From contig NZ_CP031217.1 of assembly GCF_003346815.1 (NCBI RefSeq), positions 2,604,001-2,668,000 on the forward strand: DNA of 64,000 nt, read 5' to 3'. This DNA comes from Halarcobacter bivalviorum. Lineage in GTDB: Bacteria; Campylobacterota; Campylobacteria; Campylobacterales; Arcobacteraceae. Shown here piece by piece: positions 16,626-23,935 of this stretch. The notes beneath the pieces are model-generated. The model was not told the origin of the DNA. It did no database searches and saw only the letters and a program-made list of their open reading frames with translations. Within the stretch, counting starts at the first letter, position 1. Every line of letters begins with the position of its first letter. The position numbers were made by a program, and so were the translations under genes.

Positions 16626-17666
16626 TTAAGCTAAAACTCTTCTCGCATTTTTCATTTTCATTTTTGCTAATTCTCTCAAATCTACATTACTATCAAGCTC
16701 ATCAACAATCTCTGCACCAAGAAGTGACTCTAAAGCATCTTCTAAAGTAACAACACCCTCTGTTTGTTCATAATTATCAGTAACAATAAAAAGGTGCTCA
16801 TTTTTTGTAAGGAACATATCTATTAATTTAGAAATAGCGATATTTTCATTTACTCTTTGCGCAGGTTTTATTAAATCCTCTTTATTTTCATACTTATTTT
16901 CTAATAACTCATGAAAATACTCTTTTGAAATAACTATCCCAATAATATCATCAATATCTGCATCATAAATAGGAACTCTTGAATACTCTTTAAACTTCTC
17001 TAAATCTACACTACTTCTATCTGTAAAACTATTTAAAAAAGCAGTTTTTTGTACACTAAATACAACAGATCTTGGAGTAAAAATATCTTTTATTTTTATC
17101 TCATTTAATTTTAAAAGATTTTCAATCACTGCTGTTTCTTTAACTCTTAATATACCTTTTTTCTCAGCAATTGAAGCTGTTGCTAAAATTTCATCTTTTG
17201 TAATTGTCTCTTTTTTTGCAGGCGTTATATATGTAGTAATTTTGTTCATTACAACTAAAATTGGATATGTTATAAAAACTAATACCTTAATTGCTCTTGT
17301 TGCAAACCCTGCTAAATTTTTCCAATAATATGCACCTAAAGTCTTTGGAATAATCTCAGAAAGAACAAGAATCAAAATTGTTAAAACTGCTGAGATATAA
17401 AACATATACTCATCACCAAACATTTTTGCAGCCTCTGCTCCAACACCTGCTGCACCTAAAGTATGTGCAAACGTATTTAAAGTTAAAATTGCTGCAATAG
17501 AAAAATCAATATTTCTTTTTTGATGCTCCATTAAAGAGCCTAAACTATTATTCTCTTTTTTTACAATTTCAATATGTGAAGCAGTTATTGAAAGTAAAAC
17601 AGCTTCAAGTATTGAGCATAAAAAAGATACTCCTATAGCTATCAAAAAATAAATCAACATCAACAT
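16626..17666 (-). CDS. CNNM/HlyC-type membrane protein with CBS pair
   Basis: A 346-aa inner-membrane protein: DUF21 (CNNM transmembrane) domain at about 1-165 with four hydrophobic segments, then a CBS pair (about 185-325; IKIKDIFTPRSVVFSV, VVTLEDALESLLGAEIVDELD). It resembles the CorB/CorC group linked to Mg2+ or Co2+ efflux. It ends soon after the CBS pair and lacks the C-terminal transporter-associated domain common in longer relatives. The start may be either of two nearby ATGs (17666 or 17660). Confidence 0.83.
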   Translation of the reverse strand: MLMLIYFLIAIGVSFLCSILEAVLLSITASHIEIVKKENNSLGSLMEHQKRNIDFSIAAILTLNTFAHTLGAAGVGAEAAKMFGDEYMFYISAVLTILILVLSEIIPKTLGAYYWKNLAGFATRAIKVLVFITYPILVVMNKITTYITPAKKETITKDEILATASIAEKKGILRVKETAVIENLLKLNEIKIKDIFTPRSVVFSVQKTAFLNSFTDRSSVDLEKFKEYSRVPIYDADIDDIIGIVISKEYFHELLENKYENKEDLIKPAQRVNENIAISKLIDMFLTKNEHLFIVTDNYEQTEGVVTLEDALESLLGAEIVDELDSNVDLRELAKMKMKNARRVLA

Positions 17667-17751
17667 TTAGTTTTATCCTATTTTTTTTAGTAATTATATA
17701 CTAATTTTTATAATTTTACATTCTTTAAGGTTTTAATTGTAATATTATTTT

Positions 17752-17768
17752 ATAACATTTTTTGTTAT
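17752..17768. promoter_or_regulatory. Inverted repeat upstream of the tandem hemerythrin gene
   Basis: ATAACA and TGTTAT arms separated by five T residues, ending 16 nt before the ATG at 17785. It could be an operator or a leader stem near the ribosome binding site. No regulator is known. Confidence 0.4.
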
Positions 17769-17784
17769 CAGCAAAGGAGCAATT

Positions 17785-18609
17785 ATGGAAGCGCTTATTT
17801 GGAAAACTGAATATAATATTGGTCACTTTAAAATTGATAATGAACACAAAAAATTATTTAACATAGCAAAAAAAGCCTATCAACTTTCAAGTACAAAAGC
17901 TACATCTTTTGAAATGGAACCATTGAAAGAGATAATAAAAGAACTTTTTCAATATGTTTCTACTCATTTTATGACGGAAGAAGAGTATATGAGTAGTATA
18001 AACTACCCCTATTTGGCTAAGCACAAATTAATACATAAAAAGCTAATTAATATTCTAAAAGAGATGATAAGCAATATTAATAGTCTTGAAATTGAAGAGA
18101 TAAACTCAAAATTAAATGAATTTATCAACGAGTATTTTATAACTCATATTATAACTGAAGACAAAAAAATAAAACTTTTTAAAACTCCAATTGAAGACCT
18201 AAGAAAATCTTTTGGCTGGAAAAAAGATTATTTAGTACATGAAAAATTTATTGATGAGGAACATAAAGAGTTATTTGATATTGCAACAGAAGCTTTTAAT
18301 ATTACTCAAAATGAGAATAAAAAAGAGAAAATAAAAGATATTTTAAATAGACTATACTCTTATATGAAAACACATTTTCAAAGAGAAGAAGAGTTTATGA
18401 AAAAAATAAACTATCCTAAGCTGAAATACCATCATGCTTGTCATGAAAAAATAATTAATGATTTAACTCTTTTTGTAAGAGATAGTTCATTTATGCAACA
18501 GAATGTTTTAGAAAAAGAGTTAGCTAGAATAATCGATATATCATTAGTACAACATATAATCCAAGAAGATAGAAAAATCACTTCCTGGATTAAATTATGT
18601 AATAACTAA
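17785..18609 (+). CDS. Two-domain bacteriohemerythrin
   Basis: A 274-aa soluble protein with two hemerythrin domains in tandem. Each has the di-iron ligand pattern: domain 1 NEHKKLF, HFMTEEEYM, HKLIHKKL, HIITEDKKI (about 4-135); domain 2 EEHKELF, HFQREEEFM, HHACHEKII, HIIQEDRKI (about 145-270). These proteins bind O2 or NO reversibly, and some deliver O2 or act in redox sensing. The two domains look like an internal duplication. No partner gene is adjacent; the dksA-like gene is convergent. Confidence 0.88.
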   Translation: MEALIWKTEYNIGHFKIDNEHKKLFNIAKKAYQLSSTKATSFEMEPLKEIIKELFQYVSTHFMTEEEYMSSINYPYLAKHKLIHKKLINILKEMISNINSLEIEEINSKLNEFINEYFITHIITEDKKIKLFKTPIEDLRKSFGWKKDYLVHEKFIDEEHKELFDIATEAFNITQNENKKEKIKDILNRLYSYMKTHFQREEEFMKKINYPKLKYHHACHEKIINDLTLFVRDSSFMQQNVLEKELARIIDISLVQHIIQEDRKITSWIKLCNN

Positions 18610-18986
18610 ACAGCTTTTTTTACTTGTGATTTTTCAATATAATCTCTGCAATCAATACAATACATTGCATGAGGTTTTACTCTAAGTCTTTTGATTGTAA
18701 TTTCAGAATCACACATTTCACAAAGACCTGTATATTTTCCATCTTCTATTTTAGTTAAAGCGTGATTAATTAAATTTAGCTCTCTAAGTTGTTGATTTTT
18801 AATATGTACATCAGTAATATAATCTCTACTTGCAGCAGCAAAATCACCCTCATCATTTAAATCCATTTCACTTAAATTTACATGCTCGTTCGACAAATTG
18901 TTTAAAGTTGACTCGATTGTCATCTTATTTTGTACTAAAAGACTTTTGATCTCTTCTATCTGTTTTTGATTTAAAGTTTTTGGCAT
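18606..18986 (-). CDS. DksA/TraR-family zinc-finger transcription factor
   Basis: A 126-aa protein from the ATG at 18986, where AGGGAACAAA forms the ribosome binding site. A longer frame to 19100 exists but its extra N-terminus looks non-coding. An N-terminal coiled coil (about 5-70) carries the acidic tip region MDLNDEGDFAAAS, and the C-terminal zinc finger is CEMCDSEI...CIDCRDYI (about 92-115). DksA proteins enter the RNA polymerase secondary channel and, often with ppGpp, reprogram transcription. A palindromic motif lies 34 nt upstream of the start. Confidence 0.85.
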   Translation of the reverse strand: MPKTLNQKQIEEIKSLLVQNKMTIESTLNNLSNEHVNLSEMDLNDEGDFAAASRDYITDVHIKNQQLRELNLINHALTKIEDGKYTGLCEMCDSEITIKRLRVKPHAMYCIDCRDYIEKSQVKKAV

Positions 18987-19019
18987 TTTGTTCCCTAAAA
19001 TATTTTTCTTAAATATACC

Positions 19020-19039
19020 GCAACTTAGTTGCAAATAAA
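19020..19039 (-). promoter_or_regulatory. GCAAC-N3-GTTGC palindrome upstream of dksA-like gene
   Basis: Plus-strand arms GCAAC (19020-19024) and GTTGC (19028-19032) are separated by TTA and followed by AAATAAA. Almost the same sequence occurs upstream of the TonB receptor gene at 37445, in the same orientation relative to the gene. A shared regulator is inferred. Confidence 0.45.
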
Positions 19040-19126
19040 TAGCATTATTATATTTTTTTGCTTTATTTATGATGAAATCTAAGATTGTGTATAATATCAA
19101 ATAAAAATAATTATTAAAGAGCTACT

Positions 19127-19375
19127 ATGAATAAAAAATATACACCTGTACCTTGTGCCTTTTATGATGAACTTGAAGCTGCGGTAGTTAAAAAGCTAAA
19201 TTGTGAGATTATTTACCTCGAAAATGAAGAGCAAAAAATAATCAATTCTAAAGTTATAGATTTAAAAAATATTCAAAAAGAAGAGTTTATGATACTTGAA
19301 AATAATCAACAAATTAGATTAGATTTTATACTTTTTTTCAATGGAATTTCTCCAAAAGACAAAAATTATTGTTAA
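19127..19375 (+). CDS. Rho-binding antiterminator (Rof)-like protein, copy 1
   Basis: An 82-aa protein that matches the small Rof family in length and pattern: YTPVPCAFYDELEAAVVKKLNCEI, then strands ending IRLDFILFFNG. Rof binds the RNA site of Rho and inhibits termination in E. coli. The Rho-inhibiting role here is by family only. A paralogue with the same layout lies at 19940, on the other side of a MarR gene. The start follows an AAAGAGC segment in a short leader. Confidence 0.75.
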   Translation: MNKKYTPVPCAFYDELEAAVVKKLNCEIIYLENEEQKIINSKVIDLKNIQKEEFMILENNQQIRLDFILFFNGISPKDKNYC

Positions 19376-19420
19376 ATATATCAATATTTTTTCTTAAATT
19401 TGTTTAAGTTTAAAAAAAGG

Positions 19421-19447
19421 TTGCATATGCAATAATTGTATATGCAA
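19421..19447. promoter_or_regulatory. Double operator of the MarR gene
   Basis: Two near-identical 12-nt palindromes, TTGCATATGCAA (19421-19432) and TTGTATATGCAA (19436-19447), are separated by TAA. Together they also form a larger inverted repeat. They sit just before the ribosome binding site of the MarR gene (ATG 19462), which is the classic position for autorepression. Confidence 0.7.
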
Positions 19448-19461
19448 CTAAAAGGAGCCTT

Positions 19462-19881
19462 ATGAATTATGCATTGAAAGACTCTATTGCGTATAGACTT
19501 ATTAGAAGTTCAAATAGTGTAGTAAATAGCTTAAACAGGATACTTTCAGCTTATGATATTGCTATTGAACAAAGAGCGACGCTAGAAATCATAAAATATG
19601 AACCTGATGTAAATCAGACAAAAATAGCGAACCTTCTTGGTAAAGATAAAACAACTATAAGTCGTTCATTAAACTCTTTAGAAAAAAAAGAGTTAATCAC
19701 TAGAGAAAGTGATATTCAAAATGATAAAAGAAGCAATAAGATAAAGCTAACTAAAAAAGGCGAAATGATTTTAGAACAAACCTTAGCTGACGTAACAGCT
19801 TTTAGGGAAGGGTTAAATTCTAAAATCACAGAAGAAGAGCATAGAATCTTTTTTGAAATATTAGACAAACTAGAATTATAA
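19462..19881 (+). CDS. MarR family transcriptional regulator
   Basis: A 139-aa winged-helix regulator. VNQTKIANLLGKDKTTISRSLNSLEKKELI (about 53-82) is the recognition helix, followed by the wing RESDIQNDKRSNKIKLTKKGE. Dimerisation helices flank it. A strong AAAAGGAG ribosome binding site precedes the ATG. It is flanked by two Rof-like genes and preceded by a double palindrome that is probably its operator; it therefore probably controls itself and the downstream Rof copy. No cysteine is present, so thiol sensing of the OhrR type is unlikely. Confidence 0.88.
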   Translation: MNYALKDSIAYRLIRSSNSVVNSLNRILSAYDIAIEQRATLEIIKYEPDVNQTKIANLLGKDKTTISRSLNSLEKKELITRESDIQNDKRSNKIKLTKKGEMILEQTLADVTAFREGLNSKITEEEHRIFFEILDKLEL

Positions 19882-19939
19882 ATGTAAATGTATATTTATA
19901 GATGTCCTTTTATGTGCTAAAAATGATAAGGAGTAGATT

Positions 19940-20194
19940 ATGAATAATTACGTACAGGTTTCATGCGATTTATATAACATGTTTGAAGAAGCAGCTAACA
20001 ATAAAGTTGATTGTGATATTACATTTGTAAAAGAAAAAGAAGAGATTACTGTATCTTCTAAAATTGTCGACCTTAGAAATGTAAATAACAGTGAATTTAT
20101 GGAAACTGCTGATGGAAATGTTATTAGACTTGATAGAATCGTAGAGTTTAATGGTAAACCTACAGCAGATATCAATTATTATCAATATCAATAA
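19940..20194 (+). CDS. Rho-binding antiterminator (Rof)-like protein, copy 2
   Basis: An 84-aa protein aligned with the copy at 19127: NNYVQVSCDLYNMFEEAANNKVDCDI, SKIVDLRNVNNSEFM and IRLDRIVEFNG. It has the size and strand pattern of Rof. AAGGAG precedes the ATG at good spacing. It lies 58 nt after the MarR gene, and an intrinsic terminator follows (20252-20290), so MarR and this gene may be one unit. Function by family only. Confidence 0.75.
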   Translation: MNNYVQVSCDLYNMFEEAANNKVDCDITFVKEKEEITVSSKIVDLRNVNNSEFMETADGNVIRLDRIVEFNGKPTADINYYQYQ

Positions 20195-20211
20195 TTTTTT
20201 TTGACTAATCT

Positions 20212-20229
20212 TTTGACTATATAGTCAAA
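20212..20229. promoter_or_regulatory. Perfect 18-bp palindrome upstream of the diguanylate cyclase
   Basis: TTTGACTAT joined directly to its complement ATAGTCAAA, between the Rof-2 stop and the cyclase gene. The symmetry and length suit a dimeric repressor. It could act on the cyclase promoter; no ligand protein is known. Confidence 0.45.
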
Positions 20230-20251
20230 TTTAATTTTGTACCCGTCAAGT

Positions 20252-20290
20252 AACAGAGCTACTTCTTCCTCCAGAGTAGTTCTGTTTTTC
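20252..20290 (+). terminator. Intrinsic terminator after the Rof-2 gene
   Basis: Stem of 12 bp with arms AACAGAGCTACT (20252-20263) and AGTAGTTCTGTT (20275-20286), one G-T pair, followed by a T-run on the plus strand. It probably ends the MarR-Rof transcript; it is 60 nt before the cyclase start, so attenuation of that gene is also possible. Confidence 0.65.
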
Positions 20291-20350
20291 TTATAAGTAT
20301 CTTCATGTATAATATGTATTATAATTTTTATAAATTCATTAAGGGCACAA

Positions 20351-22489
20351 ATGAAGAGACTACTAATACTATTTCTTTTTATCTTATCAATACAACTAAA
20401 TGCAAAAACTATCACTTTAACAGAAGAAGAAAAAGAGTTTATAAAAAATAATCCTGTAATAAAAGTAGGTATCATGCCTGACTTTACACCCTTTTCTTAT
20501 TATATAAAAAATACTCCTGTAGGGTTTGAACATGAATTATTAAATATATTATCTCAAAGAACAGGCTTAATGTTTGAAAAGAAAATAGACAAATGGACAA
20601 CAATCTATACTGCTTTCAAAAATAAAGAAGTTGATGTAATCACAAGTATTTCATATAAAAAATTTAGAGAACCATTTACTACTTTTACTAGCTCTTATTA
20701 TGATATTCCTATTATGATTTTTGTAAGAGATGATTTTGGAGAATATAAAGGAATTAAAAGTTTAGAAGGTAAAAAAGTAGGAGTATTAAAAGATGTTTTT
20801 TATATAAAAGAACTAGAAAAAATGGGAACTATAGATTTAGTTTATTATGATACTTATGAAGAACTAACAAAGGATTTAGTTTTTGGTAAGATTGATGCAT
20901 TAATGCAAAATCTTACAAATATTAACTACTTAATCAAAAAAAACCTATACTCAAATCTAAAACTTGCAAGTGAACTTATTTTACCAAACACAAAAAAAGA
21001 AGACTTAAGATTAGGAATTATTCCAGAAAAACCAATTTTGAGTTCAATCTTACAAAAAGGACTTAACTCTATTACAAAAAAAGAGAAAGAAGAGTTAGTA
21101 ACTAAGTGGATTGGCTCTATTAAAGAGTATAAAGGTGGACATATTGAACTTGATAAAGATGAAAAAGCTTATTTAAACACAAAAGTTATCAAATACTGTA
21201 TAAATCCTGATGGCTTACCCTTTGAAGGATTAAATGAAGAAAAAGAACATTCTGGTATAAGTTCAGATTACTATAGTTTATTTGAAAAAATCTTATCTGC
21301 TAAATTTGAACTTGTAAAAACAAAAAACTGGAATGAATCTATAACTTTTATCAAAGAAGGCAAATGTAATATGCTTGCCCTTGGTATGGAAACATATGAA
21401 AGAAAAAAATATCTAAACTTTACAAGTAGTTATTTAGATGTCCCTTTAGTTGTAGCAACAAAAGTTGATGTTCCTTTTATAAATCATATTTTAGATTTAG
21501 AAGGAGAAAAAGTAGGTATTATCAAAGGAGATGCTTTTGTAAAGATATTAAGACAAAAATATCCTTCTCTTGACTTAGTAGAAGTTGAGAATATAAATGA
21601 AGGTTTAGATAGAGTAAAAAAAGGAGAGCTTTTTGGTTTTATTGATACCCTTGCAAGTATAGGCTATGAGTTTCAACAAAAATATTTTGGAGAATTAAAA
21701 ATTGCAGGGAAAATCTCTGAAACACTAAAGTTATCAATGGCTGTTGTTAAAGAAGATACTACATTATTAAATATTTTACAAAAAGCCATAAATAGTATGA
21801 CAAATGAACTTCATAGAGAAATTTTCCATAAATGGATTCCTATTAAATATGAAAAAGGTGTAAATTATGATCTTGTATGGAAGATTGCTATTACTTCTTT
21901 AATAGTAATACTTTTAGTCATATATTGGAATAGAAAAATCATTAAAACAAACAAGCTTTTAGAAGAAGCACAAAGAAAAATAGAAGAGAAAAATAAAGAG
22001 TTAGAAAAACTTGCAACAACAGATAAACTAACAAATTTATATAATAGAAGAAAAATAGAAGAACTTTTAGAAATAGAGATAAATAGAAGTGAAAGATTTA
22101 ACCACAACTTTGGTTTAGCAATTGTTGATATAGATAAATTCAAAGAAGTAAATGACACATATGGTCACCAAGTTGGAGATAAGGTATTAAAAGAGATTGC
22201 TAATATCCTAAATACAAATAGAAGAAAAACAGACTTTGTAGGACGATATGGTGGAGAAGAGTTTGTAATTATCTGTCCTGAATCAAGCTTAGAGGGAGTA
22301 CTTAGATTGATGGAAATCTTTAAAGAAAAAATTTCTACTCATAAGTTTTATGAAGTAGGAGACAAAACTGCAAGTTTTGGAGTAACCATATCTCAAAAGG
22401 ATGATACCATTGAATCTATTTTAAAAAGAGCGGATGATGCACTTTATCAAGCTAAAGACAATGGTAGGAATAAAATCGAGTACAAATAG
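20351..22489 (+). CDS. Diguanylate cyclase with two periplasmic solute-binding domains
   Basis: 712 aa. Signal segment (1-18), two tandem type 3 solute-binding domains in the periplasm (about 30-265 and 275-505; each with a VGIMPDFTPFSYY- or CINPDGLPFEGL-type start), a membrane helix (about 517-537), a short coiled coil, and a GGDEF domain (about 565-712). The active site is GGEEF at 634-638 and the inhibitory RxxD site (RKTD) is also present five residues before it, so a c-di-GMP-producing, product-inhibited enzyme is expected. The ligand is unknown; the two sensor domains are diverged from each other. Confidence 0.9.
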   Translation: MKRLLILFLFILSIQLNAKTITLTEEEKEFIKNNPVIKVGIMPDFTPFSYYIKNTPVGFEHELLNILSQRTGLMFEKKIDKWTTIYTAFKNKEVDVITSISYKKFREPFTTFTSSYYDIPIMIFVRDDFGEYKGIKSLEGKKVGVLKDVFYIKELEKMGTIDLVYYDTYEELTKDLVFGKIDALMQNLTNINYLIKKNLYSNLKLASELILPNTKKEDLRLGIIPEKPILSSILQKGLNSITKKEKEELVTKWIGSIKEYKGGHIELDKDEKAYLNTKVIKYCINPDGLPFEGLNEEKEHSGISSDYYSLFEKILSAKFELVKTKNWNESITFIKEGKCNMLALGMETYERKKYLNFTSSYLDVPLVVATKVDVPFINHILDLEGEKVGIIKGDAFVKILRQKYPSLDLVEVENINEGLDRVKKGELFGFIDTLASIGYEFQQKYFGELKIAGKISETLKLSMAVVKEDTTLLNILQKAINSMTNELHREIFHKWIPIKYEKGVNYDLVWKIAITSLIVILLVIYWNRKIIKTNKLLEEAQRKIEEKNKELEKLATTDKLTNLYNRRKIEELLEIEINRSERFNHNFGLAIVDIDKFKEVNDTYGHQVGDKVLKEIANILNTNRRKTDFVGRYGGEEFVIICPESSLEGVLRLMEIFKEKISTHKFYEVGDKTASFGVTISQKDDTIESILKRADDALYQAKDNGRNKIEYK

Positions 22490-22678
22490 ATGACTATAGA
22501 ACAAAGATTTTTACAAAAAGCTGTTGAAGATAAAAACTATGTTAGCTTTTCATATGAGGGTAAATCATATAAAAAGGTTAAGCCTTTAAAGATAGAAGAG
22601 AATATCTTACATAGTGACTCTAGAAAGTTTGAGCTTGGTAAACTTTCTAGAGTGCAGGTTTTAAGAGATAGATTTTAG
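22490..22678 (+). CDS. Minimal WYL-like 62-aa protein
   Basis: The ATG follows the cyclase TAG directly, so translation is coupled. KNYVSFSYEGKSYKKVKPLKIEENILHSDSRKFELGKLSRVQVL has the strand pattern of a WYL domain core (YxSFSYxG, KPLK, RKFELGKL), but without the HTH that WYL regulators normally carry. WYL domains are suspected ligand sensors. Here it might sense or relay a c-di-GMP-related signal, which is inference. The 3' part contains a 14-bp perfect inverted repeat. Confidence 0.6.
   Translation: MTIEQRFLQKAVEDKNYVSFSYEGKSYKKVKPLKIEENILHSDSRKFELGKLSRVQVLRDRF
22617..22653. repeat. Perfect 14-bp inverted repeat inside the WYL-like gene
   Basis: Arms ACTCTAGAAAGTTT (22617-22630) and AAACTTTCTAGAGT (22640-22653) with a 9-nt loop, all within the coding region and about 25 nt before its stop. 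No T-run follows directly. It may be an RNA stem that protects or ends the cyclase transcript. Confidence 0.7.
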
Positions 22679-22690
22679 TCTTTAAAGATT

Positions 22691-23755
22691 CTATTTAGAA
22701 TACTTTAATAATATTCTATTTAATACTTTCTCTCTTTGTTTTAATGTTGAATTTTTAACACCTTTTTCAAATAGCTTTTCATGCTCTATACTCTCTTTTA
22801 TATTAAGTAAAAAGTACCTATTACTATATGTATTTACTACACACTGAAGATAGGTTTCAAGTTCATCTTCATCATTAGATATATTATCATATTCAAACAG
22901 TCCCACTTTTACTAAATACTTATCCCAAGAGAGACTCTTAGGGGAAATCTTAGCTATTTTTTTTACATCAAACTTTAATGGATCAATTGGATAATATTCT
23001 GAGTTTTGCCATGAAGGAAATAATACACTATCAAAAAACATTTCTACCAAACTATTAATTTCTATCGATTCTATTTCTTTCTCGGCCAAAGACTTATTAT
23101 CAGAAGTAGATAGATATAAACTCTTGACTAATGCTTCTAAATTTTTGCTTGAATTATTAATTTCTGAAACTAAATGATTTGTGGCATCTATTTGAGTTTT
23201 AACTTCTCTAGTTTTTAAAAAATCAAAAAACATTCCTGCCCATTGTTTTCTTAAGTAACTATCTATTGATTGAAAACTATCAAAACTCTCAAGAGCATTA
23301 TTAGTTGAAGCTCTTCTCACTTCATCAATAAATTGAAATATATCTAACGCATACTCTTGCTTATCAATTGCAGGATACCCAATATCTCCTACAAATTCTT
23401 TATTTTTATTTTCTTTATAAATATGATGATTTAAATAAACAGATTTTTTCACTAAAGCAAAAATTGGTATATTATTATTCTTTGCAGCAATATATTCAGC
23501 ATTAGTTATAGACTTTGTTTTATCAACAATATATTCTCCACCAAAACGTCCTCCAATAATAAGAATAAATAATTCACAGTTAGATACTTCTTTTATACAT
23601 GCTTCATGTGTATGCAAATCTGGATGATAAAATATATCACCATTTTCACTTAGTACAGCTTCAAAACCAAAAGACTCAATGAAATTATGCAACTGTTCCC
23701 TAATTTCTCCTAAATCATAGCATGTTGAACTAACAAACACTTTCGGAACTGCCAT
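22691..23755 (-). CDS. DUF4062 domain protein
   Basis: A 354-aa soluble protein. The N-terminal DUF4062 domain is clear: KVFVSSTCYDLGEIREQLHNFIESFGFEAVLSE, CELFILIIGGRFGGEY and SITNAEYIAAKNNNIPIFALV (residues 4-112). DUF4062 has a TIR/deoxyribosyltransferase-like fold and occurs in several defence and STAND proteins. The rest (about 150-350) is helical with a coiled coil and is not recognised. It lies alone on the minus strand, bordered by stem-loops, and could be a stand-alone immunity or stress protein; that function is not shown. Confidence 0.8.
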   Translation of the reverse strand: MAVPKVFVSSTCYDLGEIREQLHNFIESFGFEAVLSENGDIFYHPDLHTHEACIKEVSNCELFILIIGGRFGGEYIVDKTKSITNAEYIAAKNNNIPIFALVKKSVYLNHHIYKENKNKEFVGDIGYPAIDKQEYALDIFQFIDEVRRASTNNALESFDSFQSIDSYLRKQWAGMFFDFLKTREVKTQIDATNHLVSEINNSSKNLEALVKSLYLSTSDNKSLAEKEIESIEINSLVEMFFDSVLFPSWQNSEYYPIDPLKFDVKKIAKISPKSLSWDKYLVKVGLFEYDNISNDEDELETYLQCVVNTYSNRYFLLNIKESIEHEKLFEKGVKNSTLKQREKVLNRILLKYSK

Positions 23756-23858
23756 TTAAACTCCTACTTTTATTTCTTTTAATGTTAACAAAAAACTGTC
23801 ACATATCACGTCACAAAGTAAGAAAATAGTAAATTTTTGTAAAGGTCAAGGCAAGCAG

Positions 23859-23908
23859 TAAAAAATATTGTAGGAGTTTACTAAACTAAATGACTATAAT
23901 ATTTTTTA
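23859..23908 (-). terminator. Long imperfect stem-loop downstream of the HI0933-like gene
   Basis: Arms TAAAAAATATTGTAG (23859-23873) and CTATAATATTTTTTA (23894-23908) pair with one mismatch. A smaller palindrome, AGTTTA-C-TAAACT, lies inside. It is downstream of the minus-strand flavoprotein gene and before the DUF4062 gene, so it most likely ends the former's transcript. Confidence 0.6.
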
Positions 23909-23935
23909 CAATAACGTAGAGATTTGCAAAAAGAA

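Noticed and set aside
19001-19100. Longer N-terminus for the dksA-like gene
   Set aside because: It would cover the palindrome and promoter, and the ATG at 18986 has a better ribosome binding site.
20188-20475. Minus-strand 95-aa ORF antisense to the cyclase start
   Set aside because: It needs the signal-peptide region of the cyclase on the other strand as its N-terminus, and the protein-like C-terminal part has no start codon of its own.
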